Origin: Pedobacter sp. D749
GTDB lineage: Bacteria; Bacteroidota; Bacteroidia; Sphingobacteriales; Sphingobacteriaceae
Reading direction: 5' to 3'
DNA length: 64,000 bases
Assembly: GCF_019317285.1 (NCBI RefSeq)
Contig: NZ_CP079218.1
Location: 2,790,001-2,854,000 of the forward strand
Under the pieces are notes generated by a model that saw only the letters and a list, made by a program, of their open reading frames with translations, did not search any database and was not told the origin of the DNA. Numbering within the stretch: position 1 is the stretch's first letter; each line of letters begins with the position of its first letter. The position numbers and the translations under genes are program-made. Positions 1 through 8,950 of the stretch are shown here, piece after piece.

Positions 1-1490
1 GTGGCGGGCATAAGTGGAAAGATTTTTCATTTAATGCAACAGTAGGTGGTAATCACTTTCCCTTAATTACCTCTACATTTAACGAGGCGGTAACCAACTT
101 TTACATCAGAGATTTATATACCATTGGGAACGGTGTTACGGCAAATTCGAGTTACAACTTGACTAAACAAACCGTAAATTCATTGTATGGTACTGCAGAA
201 TTTTCCTACAAAGATTTATTATACCTGAATGTTACCGGCCGTACAGACTGGTATTCGGTACTCGCCAGAGATATAGATCATTATTTCTACCCTTCAGTTA
301 GCGGAAGTTTCGTTTTTTCGGAATTACTTCCAAAAACAAAATGGTTAAATTTTGGAAAGCTTAGAGTTGCTGTTGCAGAAACGGGGAGCGCCCAGGGAGT
401 TGGCGCCTACAATGCATTAACATTTTTGCTTGCTCAGAATTCATTCAACGGGCTTCCATTAGGCAGTATAAACGGAACAGCTTCACCAAACACCCAGATT
501 AAGCCTTTTGGCGTAAATGAAAAAGAAATTGGTATTGAGTTACGCATGTTCAACAATAGGGTGAATCTGGACGTGGCTGCATACCATAAAAAAACGACTA
601 ATCAAGCCGTTCCGATAAGCCTGTCTGCAGCAACCGGATATGCCACAACGCTGGTTAATTTAGGTGGTTTAGCCAATAAAGGATTAGAATTTAACCTGGA
701 ATTAATCCCCATCCAGAACAAAAACTTTACCTGGAAAACGGCTTTTAATTCTGCTTTCAACTCTTCAAAGGTATTGTCATTAGCGAACAACCAATCGCAA
801 CTGGTAGTGGGCAGTCCTGAATTTTTTGGGTCTATTGTCCACATGGTAGGCTTACCCCTTAACCAGATTGTAGGTTCCACTTACAAGCGTGATGCTTCCG
901 GAAACATCGTATTATCGGGAGGCAAACCCGTAGCAAGTGATAAACCGGTTAGTTTTGGTAGTGGCCTTCCTACAGCAACAGGGGGCTGGCTAAATACGTT
1001 GAATTACAAAGGCTTTACCTTTATCTCCCATATTGATTATAAGGCAGGTGGTAAATTGCTCTCGAGCACAAGTTTAAACTTATTAAGAGAAGGTTTATCA
1101 AAAGAATCATTACCTGGCCGTGAAGGTGGCGTAATTTTTCCTGGCGTAAATGCTACTAATGGATTACCAAATACCACTGCTGTAAACGCAGAAGATTTTT
1201 ACGCAAATTATCGTTCAACGAATATCTTAGACCCATTCATTTACAGCTCAAGCTTTGTTAAATTAAGAAGCCTTTCGTTGGGATACGACTTGTCTAAATT
1301 TATCAATAAAAAATACGTAAAAAGCTTAGTGCTATCGGCCGTATGCCGTAATGTATTGATCATCAAGAAATATACGCCCAACATTGATCCTGAAGCAATT
1401 GCCTCAAGCGGAGATAACTTAACAGGTTATGAGCAGGCATCACTACCAACAACACGTACTTACGGATTTAACTTAAATGTAAAATTCTAA
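1..1490 (+). CDS. SusC/RagA-type TonB-linked outer membrane receptor, C-terminal part
   Basis: The reading frame is open from the window edge (first full codon at base 3), so the N-terminal signal, carboxypeptidase-regulatory and plug domains lie outside the window. About 495 residues of beta-barrel are visible, with the alternating aromatic strands of SusC-type TonB-dependent receptors and a final strand ending in FNLNVKF, the usual C-terminal sorting strand that finishes in Phe. The family imports oligosaccharides or peptides across the outer membrane using TonB energy, with a SusD lipoprotein as lid. A SusD gene starts 13 bases downstream, as expected for a Sus pair. The substrate cannot be told from this part. 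An internal TTG at 159 could be taken as a start, but the frame continues upstream of it. Confidence 0.9.
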   Translation, partial: GGHKWKDFSFNATVGGNHFPLITSTFNEAVTNFYIRDLYTIGNGVTANSSYNLTKQTVNSLYGTAEFSYKDLLYLNVTGRTDWYSVLARDIDHYFYPSVSGSFVFSELLPKTKWLNFGKLRVAVAETGSAQGVGAYNALTFLLAQNSFNGLPLGSINGTASPNTQIKPFGVNEKEIGIELRMFNNRVNLDVAAYHKKTTNQAVPISLSAATGYATTLVNLGGLANKGLEFNLELIPIQNKNFTWKTAFNSAFNSSKVLSLANNQSQLVVGSPEFFGSIVHMVGLPLNQIVGSTYKRDASGNIVLSGGKPVASDKPVSFGSGLPTATGGWLNTLNYKGFTFISHIDYKAGGKLLSSTSLNLLREGLSKESLPGREGGVIFPGVNATNGLPNTTAVNAEDFYANYRSTNILDPFIYSSSFVKLRSLSLGYDLSKFINKKYVKSLVLSAVCRNVLIIKKYTPNIDPEAIASSGDNLTGYEQASLPTTRTYGFNLNVKF

Positions 1491-1503
1491 CGCTTTATAC
1501 AAT

Positions 1504-3054
1504 ATGAAAAATTTAATCAGAATTATAGCCATCGCCATCTGGGTTACAGTAATTTCCAGTTGCAATAAAGGGTTTGATAAATTGAATATTAATCCAAATA
1601 ATCCGACAGAACTCGACGCGGCATTCTTGTTTACGAGTGCACAATTTGGAACGCATGGAGCTACGATGGAAACTGAGCCGACAATTGTGCAGCAATTTGT
1701 AAATCCGTTTTCGGGAATCACCTCGGCGTTTAATTTTAACCAGCTGAATCAAACTTATACTTCGTCAAAATGGAATGCTGAGTATACGGGAACAAATACT
1801 GGCGCAACAAGTTCTTCAGGCCCTGTTCAATTACTTGTGCAGATATTAAGCCAGATCAAAGGCAATCCGGCAAGAACAAATTTATATAACGAAGCCAGAA
1901 TCTGGAAAGCCTACCAATTTATGATGCTGGTAGACAGTTACGGAAATGTACCTTATAGTGAAGCCGGACAAGCCTATTTATCAAATGTGCTTACCCCTAA
2001 ATACGATAACCAGGCAGCGATTTACACCGACCTGATTAAAGAAGTTACGGAGGCAACGGCAGCTTTAGATCCGGCAAAGGATATCGTAAAGGCTGATGTG
2101 TTTTACGGTGGCAATATCGCCCAATGGAAAAGATTGGGGTATTCCTTATTGCTTCGGTTGGGCATGAGGTATAGTAAAATAGATCCGGGAAAAGCGCAAG
2201 CTATTGTGCAAGCTGCCGTAACTGGCGGTGTAATGACATCAAATGCCGACAACTGTTATCTGAAATACAATACCACTTATGTGAATCCCGTAAGCCAGAC
2301 GATTACGGCAATAGCGAATACGTATTATTTAGCGGCTCCCTTTGTAGATCAACTAAAAAATAGTGGTGACCCGCGATTGAAGTTTATATCCGGAAAATAC
2401 GCCAACCCATTAGCGGCGCCTACCTCCGTACCAGATACTATATCTGCAAACCAGTTCGGACTTCCTGTGGGCTATAGCAGTGCTACTTTATCAACCGCTC
2501 CGGGATTTAGAGGTGCTAACGGCTCCGGTTTTAATTATTCGCAGGTTAATTATAGTATTTTCGGCAGTTTAACTGCTCCGCAATTTTTTATCACTCACGC
2601 TCAAACGCAATTCCTGCTGGCAGAGGCCGCTGTTAGAGGCTGGATAACCGGTGGTAGTACACCAGATGTTTATTATGCTAATGGTATACGGGCGGCAATG
2701 GACCAATGGACAACCTATAACCCGGCAGCCATCATTCCTTTAGCTACGCAAAATGCATTTATTAATAATCCCGTTAACGCTTATAATACGGCAAATGCAC
2801 TCAACCTGATTAATACGCAATATTGGGTGGCTTCCTGGGGCAATGGTACTGAGGCATTCGCCAACTTCAGGAGGAGCGGTTTTCCAGCCTTATCGCCCAA
2901 TACCATCGCAGGGCAAAACATTACTGGTGGTTTTGTTCGACGCTTTGTTTATCCAACGCTTGAGCTTTCTGCAAATGCAACGAATTACCAGGCAGCGGTT
3001 GCAGACAATGGCGGGCCGGATAATATGGACACACGTATTTTTTGGGATAAATAG
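1504..3054 (+). CDS. SusD/RagB-family nutrient-binding lipoprotein
   Basis: This 516-residue protein starts with a lipoprotein signal (hydrophobic residues 5-18, then the lipobox ending SSC at Cys20), so it should be anchored at the outer membrane. The body matches the SusD-like_2 type: an early NINPNNPTE segment, the TPR-like stretch around ARIWKAYQFMMLVDSYGNVPYSEA, and FLLAEAAVRGW in the second half. SusD proteins cap the SusC barrel and bind the substrate. It follows the SusC gene by 13 bases and is surely co-transcribed. No enzyme gene follows directly, so the cargo is unknown. Identification of the family is firm; the ligand is not predictable. Confidence 0.92.
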   Translation: MKNLIRIIAIAIWVTVISSCNKGFDKLNINPNNPTELDAAFLFTSAQFGTHGATMETEPTIVQQFVNPFSGITSAFNFNQLNQTYTSSKWNAEYTGTNTGATSSSGPVQLLVQILSQIKGNPARTNLYNEARIWKAYQFMMLVDSYGNVPYSEAGQAYLSNVLTPKYDNQAAIYTDLIKEVTEATAALDPAKDIVKADVFYGGNIAQWKRLGYSLLLRLGMRYSKIDPGKAQAIVQAAVTGGVMTSNADNCYLKYNTTYVNPVSQTITAIANTYYLAAPFVDQLKNSGDPRLKFISGKYANPLAAPTSVPDTISANQFGLPVGYSSATLSTAPGFRGANGSGFNYSQVNYSIFGSLTAPQFFITHAQTQFLLAEAAVRGWITGGSTPDVYYANGIRAAMDQWTTYNPAAIIPLATQNAFINNPVNAYNTANALNLINTQYWVASWGNGTEAFANFRRSGFPALSPNTIAGQNITGGFVRRFVYPTLELSANATNYQAAVADNGGPDNMDTRIFWDK

Positions 3055-3172
3055 AAAAATCCTCTATAGTAATCAAGGTTTACCTTTTTGATCAGCTAAA
3101 TCCGAAGAGGCTGGATCATAAATTGTAATTCAATTGAACTTGTCACGTTGTCCAAAGGACTCCTATGGAGAG

Positions 3173-3206
3173 CCTGTTTAAATGTCTTAAAAGACATTTA
3201 AACAGG
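3173..3206. repeat. Palindrome, two 16-base arms with 2-base loop
   Basis: Arms CCTGTTTAAATGTCTT (3173-3188) and AAGACATTTAAACAGG (3191-3206) are exact reverse complements separated by AA. A second, outer match CTATGG (3163-3168) with CCATAG (3222-3227) extends the symmetry. It sits about 120 bases after the SusD stop codon and may end transcription, but there is no clean U-run. Confidence 0.75.
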
Positions 3207-3244
3207 TCCTTCGACAAGCTACCATAGACAGAATCCATTAGCAC

Positions 3245-3345
3245 GGCCGTCATTCCCGCGCAGGCGGGAATCTTAAAGCGCACGCTGTTAGCGATCGTTG
3301 TAAGATTGCTTCGTCGGCTGAAAAAGCCTTCTCGCAATGACGATT
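3245..3345. repeat. REP-like interspersed element
   Basis: It starts with CATTCCCGCGCAGGCGGGAA, a hairpin with arms ATTCCCGC and GCGGGAAT, and ends with a TTGCTTCGTCGGCTGAAAAA...CGCAATGACG segment. The outer CGTCATT and AATGACG also pair. Related pieces lie at 20934-20963 and 22328-22460. Elements of this kind are common between genes in Bacteroidota; this is recalled from general experience, not searched. Confidence 0.6.
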
Positions 3346-3378
3346 CCTCGCCGGAACATAGCAATAGAACCCTCTGTC

Positions 3379-3755
3379 AATCATATTGATTTTAAACAAT
3401 TAATTAACCGTACCATTGATGTTAATTTATAAATTATTATTAATCAGTATTTTAACTACTTTAGTATTTCCGCCCAGCTAGGCCATAGCAATATATCCCC
3501 GTTCTGCTTAAATCCGGCCTAATAAATTTTTCGGGTTGCACTGCCTAAGCCAACTTACTAGCTTTAAAAGAAAAATTTTCAGCCGGCATTTTTTGTTTCT
3601 TTTTGATGCCAAAAAGAAAGAGCCCTTCGGCGGCGGCGAGCCGAGGCAAGACCGCGCCTTAGGATAAGAGAAGGCAATTGTAAGTCACTCATATTGATTT
3701 AAACAATTAATTAACCCTTAAGATGACATTTTTACATGATGAGACAGCCTCTTTT
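3379..3755 (+). repeat. Long interspersed repeat, copy A
   Basis: This stretch matches 22497-22880 closely along its full length, in the same orientation. Shared blocks include CCCAGCTAGGCCATAGCA, AAATCCGGCCTAA, TTTTCAGCCGG, TTTCTTTTTG/CAAAAAGAAAGAGCC and GGCGGCGGCGAGCCGAGGCA. It contains a small CTTTTTG/CAAAAAG hairpin and ends at a GAGACAGCCTCTTTTTT motif. No open frame runs through both copies, so it is a non-coding repeat rather than a gene. Confidence 0.85.
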
Positions 3756-3812
3756 TTAGCGGTTTTGCTGTACAGTCAAACAAGTAACCCATAAACTGAT
3801 GGAGTGACAAAA

Positions 3813-3846
3813 ATATGGGTAACATTCTTATTAATTTTACCCATAT
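3813..3846 (+). promoter_or_regulatory. Inverted repeat upstream of oxidoreductase, operator candidate
   Basis: Exact 10-base arms ATATGGGTAA (3813-3822) and TTACCCATAT (3837-3846) are separated by 14 bases. The element ends 61 bases before the ATG of the Gfo/Idh/MocA gene, a position that suits a regulator-binding site. No clear TAnnTTTG box was found between it and the start. Confidence 0.35.
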
Positions 3847-3907
3847 CTTGGATGCTCCACTAATTATTTTGTAATTTACCTTAAGTATTAACCATAGACC
3901 AAATTAA

Positions 3908-5239
3908 ATGTTAAACCGTAGAAATTTCCTCAGCTACGCTGCAACCGCAGTAGGAACCACTGCCCTGCTTTCTGCATTAGATAATCCTGCCTATGCCCTT
4001 TTCAGTAAGACGATTGGCGCAAACGACCAAATCAATATTGGTGTAATCGGAATCAAAGGCATGGGATGGTCCGACCTCAAAGCGGCCCTCAAAGTACCGG
4101 GCGTAAACCTCATCGCCCTTTGTGATAGTGATGCCAATGTGCTTGATGAAAGAATGGCCGAATTAAAGTCGATGAATGTTGACGCCGCAAAAGTAACAAG
4201 ATATAAAGATTATCGTGCACTGCTTGATAATAAAGATGTCGACGCCGTAATTATCGGAACACCTGATCACTGGCATGCCCTGATGATGATCCATGCTGTA
4301 CAGGCAGGTAAAGATGTATATGTTGAAAAACCGGTCGGCAACTCTATTGTCGAATGCAGTACCATGGTTAAAGCGCAGGAAAAATACAATAAAGTTGTGC
4401 AGGCAGGTCAATGGCAGCGCAGTCAGCAACATTTTAAAGATGCTGTTGATTTTGTAAAGAGCGGCCAGTTAGGAAACATCAGAACGGTAAAAGTATGGTG
4501 TTACCAGGGCTGGATGAAACCTGCTCCCGTAGTGCCTGATACCTTACCTCCTGCAGGCGTTGATTACGCCATGTGGCTTGGGCCGGCGAATAAAAGAGCA
4601 TTCAATGCCAGCAGATATCACTTCAATTTCCGCTGGTTCTGGGATTATGCCGGTGGCTTAATGACCGACTGGGGTGTGCATTTACTGGATTATGGCTTGC
4701 TGGGTATGAATTCACCAGTACCAAAAACCATATCTGCATTAGGTGGCCGCTTCGCCTATCCCGATCTGTACGAAGAAACGCCTGATACGCTCACTACCTT
4801 ATATGAGTTTGACAAGTTTAACATGGTTTGGGATTCTGCCATGGGCATCGATAATGGCTCTTATAACCGCAACCATGGCATTGCCTATATCGGTAACAAC
4901 GGCACGCTGATCCTCAACAGGGAAGGCTGGGAAGTGATTGAAGAAAAGGTAAGCGGCAATAAAGTGAGCAAGCCCTTTGTTAAATCCTCAGATAATGGAC
5001 TAAACAATCATATGGTCAATTTCTTTAGTGTGGTCAGATCCAGAAAAAAAGAAGAACTGAATTGTTCTATACAGGATGCCGCGCATGTAGCTACCGTTGC
5101 CCAAATGGGAAATCTTGCCTTCAGAAGCGGACAAAAACTATCATGGAACCATGCCAAACATCAGTTTACAGACCAGAAGATCAACGATAAATACCTGTTG
5201 GCACCGTATCACAACGGTTACAGCTTACCCAAAGTTTAA
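3908..5239 (+). CDS. Gfo/Idh/MocA-family oxidoreductase with Tat signal
   Basis: This 443-residue protein begins MLNRRNFLSYAATAVG, a twin-arginine signal with an RRNFL core, so it should be exported folded with its cofactor. A Rossmann nucleotide-binding segment follows at about 43-55 (GVIGIKGMGW), then the family motif EKP at 140-142 after DVYV, the C-terminal domain with a WDYAGG stretch, and a GNNGTL stretch. Members are NAD(P)-dependent dehydrogenases acting on sugars, inositols or related polyols; some exported members process glycosides. It stands alone: repeats lie upstream and a terminator follows at 5312-5347. The substrate is not predictable from sequence. Confidence 0.9.
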   Translation: MLNRRNFLSYAATAVGTTALLSALDNPAYALFSKTIGANDQINIGVIGIKGMGWSDLKAALKVPGVNLIALCDSDANVLDERMAELKSMNVDAAKVTRYKDYRALLDNKDVDAVIIGTPDHWHALMMIHAVQAGKDVYVEKPVGNSIVECSTMVKAQEKYNKVVQAGQWQRSQQHFKDAVDFVKSGQLGNIRTVKVWCYQGWMKPAPVVPDTLPPAGVDYAMWLGPANKRAFNASRYHFNFRWFWDYAGGLMTDWGVHLLDYGLLGMNSPVPKTISALGGRFAYPDLYEETPDTLTTLYEFDKFNMVWDSAMGIDNGSYNRNHGIAYIGNNGTLILNREGWEVIEEKVSGNKVSKPFVKSSDNGLNNHMVNFFSVVRSRKKEELNCSIQDAAHVATVAQMGNLAFRSGQKLSWNHAKHQFTDQKINDKYLLAPYHNGYSLPKV

Positions 5240-5311
5240 CCCTATAGTTTAAACAGATCAGGAGGTATACATGTTTCTCCGGGGATCACACCAAAGACTA
5301 TCAAAATATAT

Positions 5312-5347
5312 AAAACCCTGCAAATCGCAACGATTAGCAGGGTTTTT
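5312..5347 (+). terminator. Rho-independent terminator after oxidoreductase
   Basis: Arms AAAACCCTGC (5312-5321) and GCAGGGTTTT (5337-5346) pair exactly around a 15-base loop and are followed by more T. The hairpin lies 73 bases after the oxidoreductase stop codon. Confidence 0.8.
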
Positions 5348-5518
5348 AATTTTAGGGAATTGCCAAAAATCGCATGAATTCTCAAAAATTGGTGAGTGAT
5401 TCGGTGTTAAGGCAAAATGGCATCAATATGTATTACTGCTAAAAGAAATGCTTTTGAATGAAGTTACTACTGCCGGAAATACCCAAATATCGATCCTAAC
5501 ACCGCTAAATCGTCCCTA

Positions 5519-5686
5519 ATGCAGCATAATGATATCGACTTTAATATTCCCATAAAACTAATGGGCACAAAGCTAAAATGGCAAGATGTGCAGAAAAGCA
5601 TTTTAAGGCAGTACGTGAATGGGGCCTGCAACATAAAGCAAAAATCAGAGCAGAACGTTCCACTAAAGGGTCTTAGCAATTATTAA
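5519..5686 (+). CDS. Possible 55-residue ORF or gene remnant
   Basis: A short open frame in the 600-base gap between the oxidoreductase terminator and the cytochrome gene starts MQHNDIDFNIP and ends GLSNY. It has coding-like composition (charged, IKLMG, KSILRQYVNG) but no family is recognised, no promoter is clear, and neighbouring frames also have short open patches. It could be a remnant of a longer broken gene. The rest of 5240-5854 shows only the terminator. Confidence 0.2.
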   Translation: MQHNDIDFNIPIKLMGTKLKWQDVQKSILRQYVNGACNIKQKSEQNVPLKGLSNY

Positions 5687-5854
5687 TTCTCTTTAGGCTG
5701 TCTAAATCCAGCACCGGGGATACACCTTAGTGCAGCCCCGGTTTGATAAAGTTATCACTACAATCTTATTTCTAAGATCTACTGTTATTGGCTAAAGTTA
5801 CCGCGCAAAACATTTACTTTTTGATTGAGCCAATTATTAACTACCATTTTTTCA

Positions 5855-6454
5855 TTATTCTGCCGCTCTGGCAGATGGTTTTTCAGATTTATTAATAATT
5901 TTTCTTCCCCATGTGATAGTTGAAAATATCCCGTCACGATATACCCAGGCATGTAATAGTGCTGCCGAAAGGTGCCCCACTACCATAAAGAAAAGTACCC
6001 AGGCCATCACACGATGAGCATCATGCAACAATGCATATAAAAATGGGCTCTGCGGAAGGATTGGAGGAAGATTTATACCCGGAAACAGTTTTACCGGAAA
6101 ACCTCCGGCAGACAATTGTGCCCAGCCTGTAAGTGGCAAAGCCAGCATCATACCGTACAGTAGCCAATGCAAGGTTCCTGCTGCTTTTGATTGAAATTTG
6201 GACATGCTGGCAGGCATTTTTGGCGTGGAAAAACTTAACCTGTTTACAAAACGGATAATGACCAACAGCAGTATAGCTACACCTAAAGGTACATGGAGGT
6301 CGAGCAACCATGGCCTCCAGGTTAGGGATGTCACCATACCTAAGCCGACAAATATCATGACCAGGATCATTGCTGCCATCAACCAGTGCAATACTCGCGC
6401 GGTAATATTGAAGTGCGTTGGAGGAATCGAAGGTGTATTTTTCTTTCTAGCCAT
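5855..6454 (-). CDS. Cytochrome b561-family membrane protein
   Basis: This 199-residue protein has four to five hydrophobic helices and the histidines expected for two b-type hemes: ARVLHWLMAAMI in helix 1, LLDLHVPLGV, GTLHWLLYGM, and LLHDAHRVMAWVLFFMVVGH in the last helices. The family carries electrons between membrane quinols and a periplasmic partner. The gene begins two bases after the stop of a catalase-like peroxidase, so the pair is one transcript and the cytochrome probably supplies electrons to that peroxidase. The Arg/Ser-rich tail is soluble. Confidence in the family is high; the electron-transfer pairing is inferred from context. Confidence 0.9.
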   Translation of the reverse strand: MARKKNTPSIPPTHFNITARVLHWLMAAMILVMIFVGLGMVTSLTWRPWLLDLHVPLGVAILLLVIIRFVNRLSFSTPKMPASMSKFQSKAAGTLHWLLYGMMLALPLTGWAQLSAGGFPVKLFPGINLPPILPQSPFLYALLHDAHRVMAWVLFFMVVGHLSAALLHAWVYRDGIFSTITWGRKIINKSEKPSARAAE

Positions 6455-6456
6455 GG

Positions 6457-7557
6457 TTACTTGTTTTTAGGATTATCATGTTGAGGTTTGCCTACTGCAT
6501 CGGTAGCCTTACCATAGCCGATTTCCCGTACACGATCGCTGTGCGAATGAGAATAAATGCCGGCACGGGCTGCCAGAACCGGATCATCCGAAAGAGTAAT
6601 TCCCTTTGGCACACGGGTTGGATCGAAGTTAACATCTCTGCAACCACCATCTGCCTGGTCAAAAACATGGGATACTTCCAATGTGCCTGCCACTATCTGT
6701 CTGCGCCTTTCCGGCCAAACCTGTGAAGGATCATTTACCGGATCGCCTGGTTCGGCCAAAGTCAGCACAAGATCCCAGTATAGCGGCCCCTTTTTAATAC
6801 GCTTTTTCAAATCTTCAAACAGGAAGTCGTGGCTGGCCTGTTTACGTTGGCTTACGCTCCACGATGTGAATGGTGCGTGTGGCCGCATAGACCAGCGTAT
6901 TGCCTGCTTTTTGCCATGTTCATCAATTAAAATGAACGAATTAATAACGTTGTACTGTGCTCCGGCAAAACTGCGGGTCCAGGGTGCGGTAGCATCCCAT
7001 TTTACGTATTTCTTTGCTTCCGGATATTCTTTCAAAAAAGCGGCCACCCGTACCGGATCTGGAGCGCCCGTAGCCGGGTTGGGCTTATAGGCCTCCATTT
7101 GTTTCAGAAAACCTTCTGCATCACGGGTGGCAAAGAAAGGCTCATTATTCAGTTTCATCCGCCATTGTTCTCCGTCATCAGCAGTAAGCATCAAGGCCAT
7201 ACTGGCCGTTCTGGTGGAATTATCAGGGGCATAGGGATCGGGACTACCCAATGAGAAACGGCCTATAACCGGAACTTTATGCTGGGCAAATACCCTCGCA
7301 ATAGAAAATGGTACGGCTTTACCGGAGGCATAGAAAGTGCCCTCGAAACAAATACCCTTACCATGTGCACGACGGTAGCCTGCCGGGAATGTACTGGGCG
7401 TATCCTTTAGGAATGTTCGGGTAGTAATACGTCCGCCAATCAGGCCTGCCGACCAGGCAAACGTCAAAACTAATGTGCCTGCAATCAGCAGAATACCAAC
7501 TAATATAAACAGAATGCGCTTTTTTCTGAGATAGGTAACTAAAGTATCTTTTTTCAT
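6457..7557 (-). CDS. Catalase-family peroxidase (SrpA-like), membrane anchored
   Basis: This 366-residue protein is far shorter than true catalases (about 480 or more) and matches the small catalase-related peroxidases. One transmembrane helix lies at about 14-36, placing the enzyme outside the cytoplasmic membrane. His65 in YRRAHGKG is the distal heme histidine, the SLGSPDPYAPDNSTR stretch follows the usual FS.G loop, and Tyr335 with Arg331 in RAGIYSHSHSDR is the proximal heme ligand. It would use peroxide with electrons from an outside donor, fitting the cytochrome b561 gene two bases downstream. A TAnnTTTG promoter box lies at 7644-7651. Role: peroxide defence in the periplasm. Confidence 0.92.
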   Translation of the reverse strand: MKKDTLVTYLRKKRILFILVGILLIAGTLVLTFAWSAGLIGGRITTRTFLKDTPSTFPAGYRRAHGKGICFEGTFYASGKAVPFSIARVFAQHKVPVIGRFSLGSPDPYAPDNSTRTASMALMLTADDGEQWRMKLNNEPFFATRDAEGFLKQMEAYKPNPATGAPDPVRVAAFLKEYPEAKKYVKWDATAPWTRSFAGAQYNVINSFILIDEHGKKQAIRWSMRPHAPFTSWSVSQRKQASHDFLFEDLKKRIKKGPLYWDLVLTLAEPGDPVNDPSQVWPERRRQIVAGTLEVSHVFDQADGGCRDVNFDPTRVPKGITLSDDPVLAARAGIYSHSHSDRVREIGYGKATDAVGKPQHDNPKNK

Positions 7558-7643
7558 AATAGTCCAATATTATTAGGTGCCGGTGTGCAAACTATAATAG
7601 TTTGTCTTGAAGTGTATTTTTCCATTTCTATTTAATTACGGCA

Positions 7644-7651
7644 CAAATGTA
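7644..7651 (-). promoter_or_regulatory. -7 box (TACATTTG) of catalase/cytochrome operon
   Basis: On the minus strand the sequence reads TACATTTG, matching the Bacteroidota TAnnTTTG -7 consensus. It lies 87 bases upstream of the catalase ATG and downstream of the AraC gene, so the operon can be transcribed separately from the regulator. A -33 TTG at normal spacing is not obvious. Confidence 0.5.
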
Positions 7652-7701
7652 GCGTAACAGATAAGGGAAAAAATTACACTTTCCAGCTAAAAAGAAGGAC
7701 T

Positions 7702-8526
7702 TTATTGCTTTATAAATTCTTTAGGGGTTTGGCCTGTATGTTTTTTTGTAAAACGTGTAAGGTAAGCAGGTTCCGTAAATCCCAGATCATATGCTATTTC
7801 CTTCACGGTCTTTTTACCGAGATGCAATTCCTTCCGGATCTCCATAACAACGCGATCCTGAATTAGATACTTTAGATTTTTATTGGTGATACTATCGCAG
7901 ATCTGATTAAGCTTTTTTGCTGAAATATTTAACTGTTTGATATAAAAGGCAGCTCCTTTTTCTTTAATAAAATGCGTTTCTATCAAACTCATCAGTTTTC
8001 CAAAAACAGGATAGTCTACATAATCTCTGGGCCCCGGGCTTCCTTCAAAAATAGACGACACTTGAAATAAAAGCGAAAACACATAACTTTCCATCATTAA
8101 AGCCCTATTATCGGCACCGTACTCCGCCAAAAGTAAATCAACGATTTTTCTCATTGTGCTGGCACTTTTACTGTCAAAGGATACCAGCTGGTTTATAAAA
8201 TACCCATTGAGATAATCGGAACCGATTTTCTGATTGATCCAAAAGAATACATCATTATGAATTAAAAATAAAAATCCTTTTTTATCAGTCAGGTCGATTT
8301 TAATATTCTGGTATGGGTAAATGACAACGGCTTGATGGCCATGCATTTCAAAATCAGTAAAGTCAATACTAAAAGTGATCGTTCCGTTAATATCCGTACT
8401 CCATAACACTTGATGGAAATTAAACCGCTGATAATGATCGAAAGTACCCGCAGGTAATTCTTCCAACCTAAACACCTCTATAAATGGGGATTGTGTTATA
8501 GGCTTATTTAAATTGTAATTGCTCAA
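7702..8526 (-). CDS. AraC-family transcriptional regulator
   Basis: This 274-residue protein has the length and layout of an AraC regulator: an N-terminal cupin-like sensing half (residues 1-160) and a C-terminal double helix-turn-helix (about 190-274). The second HTH reads TVKEIAYDLGFTEPAYLTRF with the ending TGQTPKEF, the classical AraC signature. It is transcribed toward the catalase/cytochrome operon 144 bases downstream and probably controls it, though no ligand can be named. Upstream lies a 700-base gap with no other gene. Confidence 0.92.
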   Translation of the reverse strand: MSNYNLNKPITQSPFIEVFRLEELPAGTFDHYQRFNFHQVLWSTDINGTITFSIDFTDFEMHGHQAVVIYPYQNIKIDLTDKKGFLFLIHNDVFFWINQKIGSDYLNGYFINQLVSFDSKSASTMRKIVDLLLAEYGADNRALMMESYVFSLLFQVSSIFEGSPGPRDYVDYPVFGKLMSLIETHFIKEKGAAFYIKQLNISAKKLNQICDSITNKNLKYLIQDRVVMEIRKELHLGKKTVKEIAYDLGFTEPAYLTRFTKKHTGQTPKEFIKQ

Positions 8527-8915
8527 AAACGCGATAGATTAATTGAGATAAATATAGGTTAAAATCTTATTTTCATATTAAAAGTAAAATTTTAAAAATG
8601 GAAAAGCCCCGTCAAAAAAAGAATGCACTGATTTTTTTTTAGAATCAAAGGTTAGAAAAGACCAGAGACTTTTGGGAAGTTTAATTGTAAAATCGACTTA
8701 GAAAGGTCTGAAATTCCATTTTTCGGATTGCTGCATCCGAGACATGTTACTTTCAATCCAAAGCGTTGTTCTGTTAAATTGATGCCAACATTCCGCGGAT
8801 TGGCGAAGGTGGTAATTAAGCTAAAATTACTAAAAGATTGGAAAGGTTGAAGAAGAATTTTCCGTCACTTTTGCCAAGACGCGTTTAGGCACAGTATTTT
8901 TAATCATTAATTTTC

Positions 8916-8949
8916 TTTTGCAATTTAACCGGTTGCATTCCTACCTTTG
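8916..8949 (+). promoter_or_regulatory. Consensus Bacteroidota promoter
   Basis: TTTTG at 8916-8920 and TACCTTTG at 8942-8949 are separated by 21 bases, matching the TTG / TAnnTTTG pattern. No protein gene follows on this strand; a structured stretch begins two bases after the -7 box. Confidence 0.55.
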
Positions 8950-8950
8950 T

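Larger units (their letters stand above)
3055..3907. other. Repeat-rich intergenic region
   Basis: There is no convincing gene in these 850 bases. The stretch holds a 34-base near-perfect palindrome (3173-3206), a REP-like element with a GCGGGAAT hairpin (3245-3345), a long interspersed repeat (3379-3755) that recurs near 22.5 kb, and an inverted repeat just upstream of the oxidoreductase gene (3813-3846). Short open frames here are by-products of the repeats. Confidence 0.7.

Noticed and set aside
1473..1752. Short minus-strand frames over the SusC/SusD junction
   Set aside because: They are shadows of the SusD gene in other frames and lack coding character.
3143..3364. 73-residue minus-strand frame
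   Set aside because: It lies wholly inside repeat elements (the palindrome and REP-like hairpin) and is a by-product of them.
6557..7090. 177-residue plus-strand frame opposite the catalase gene
   Set aside because: It is the reverse-strand shadow of a clear catalase-type gene.
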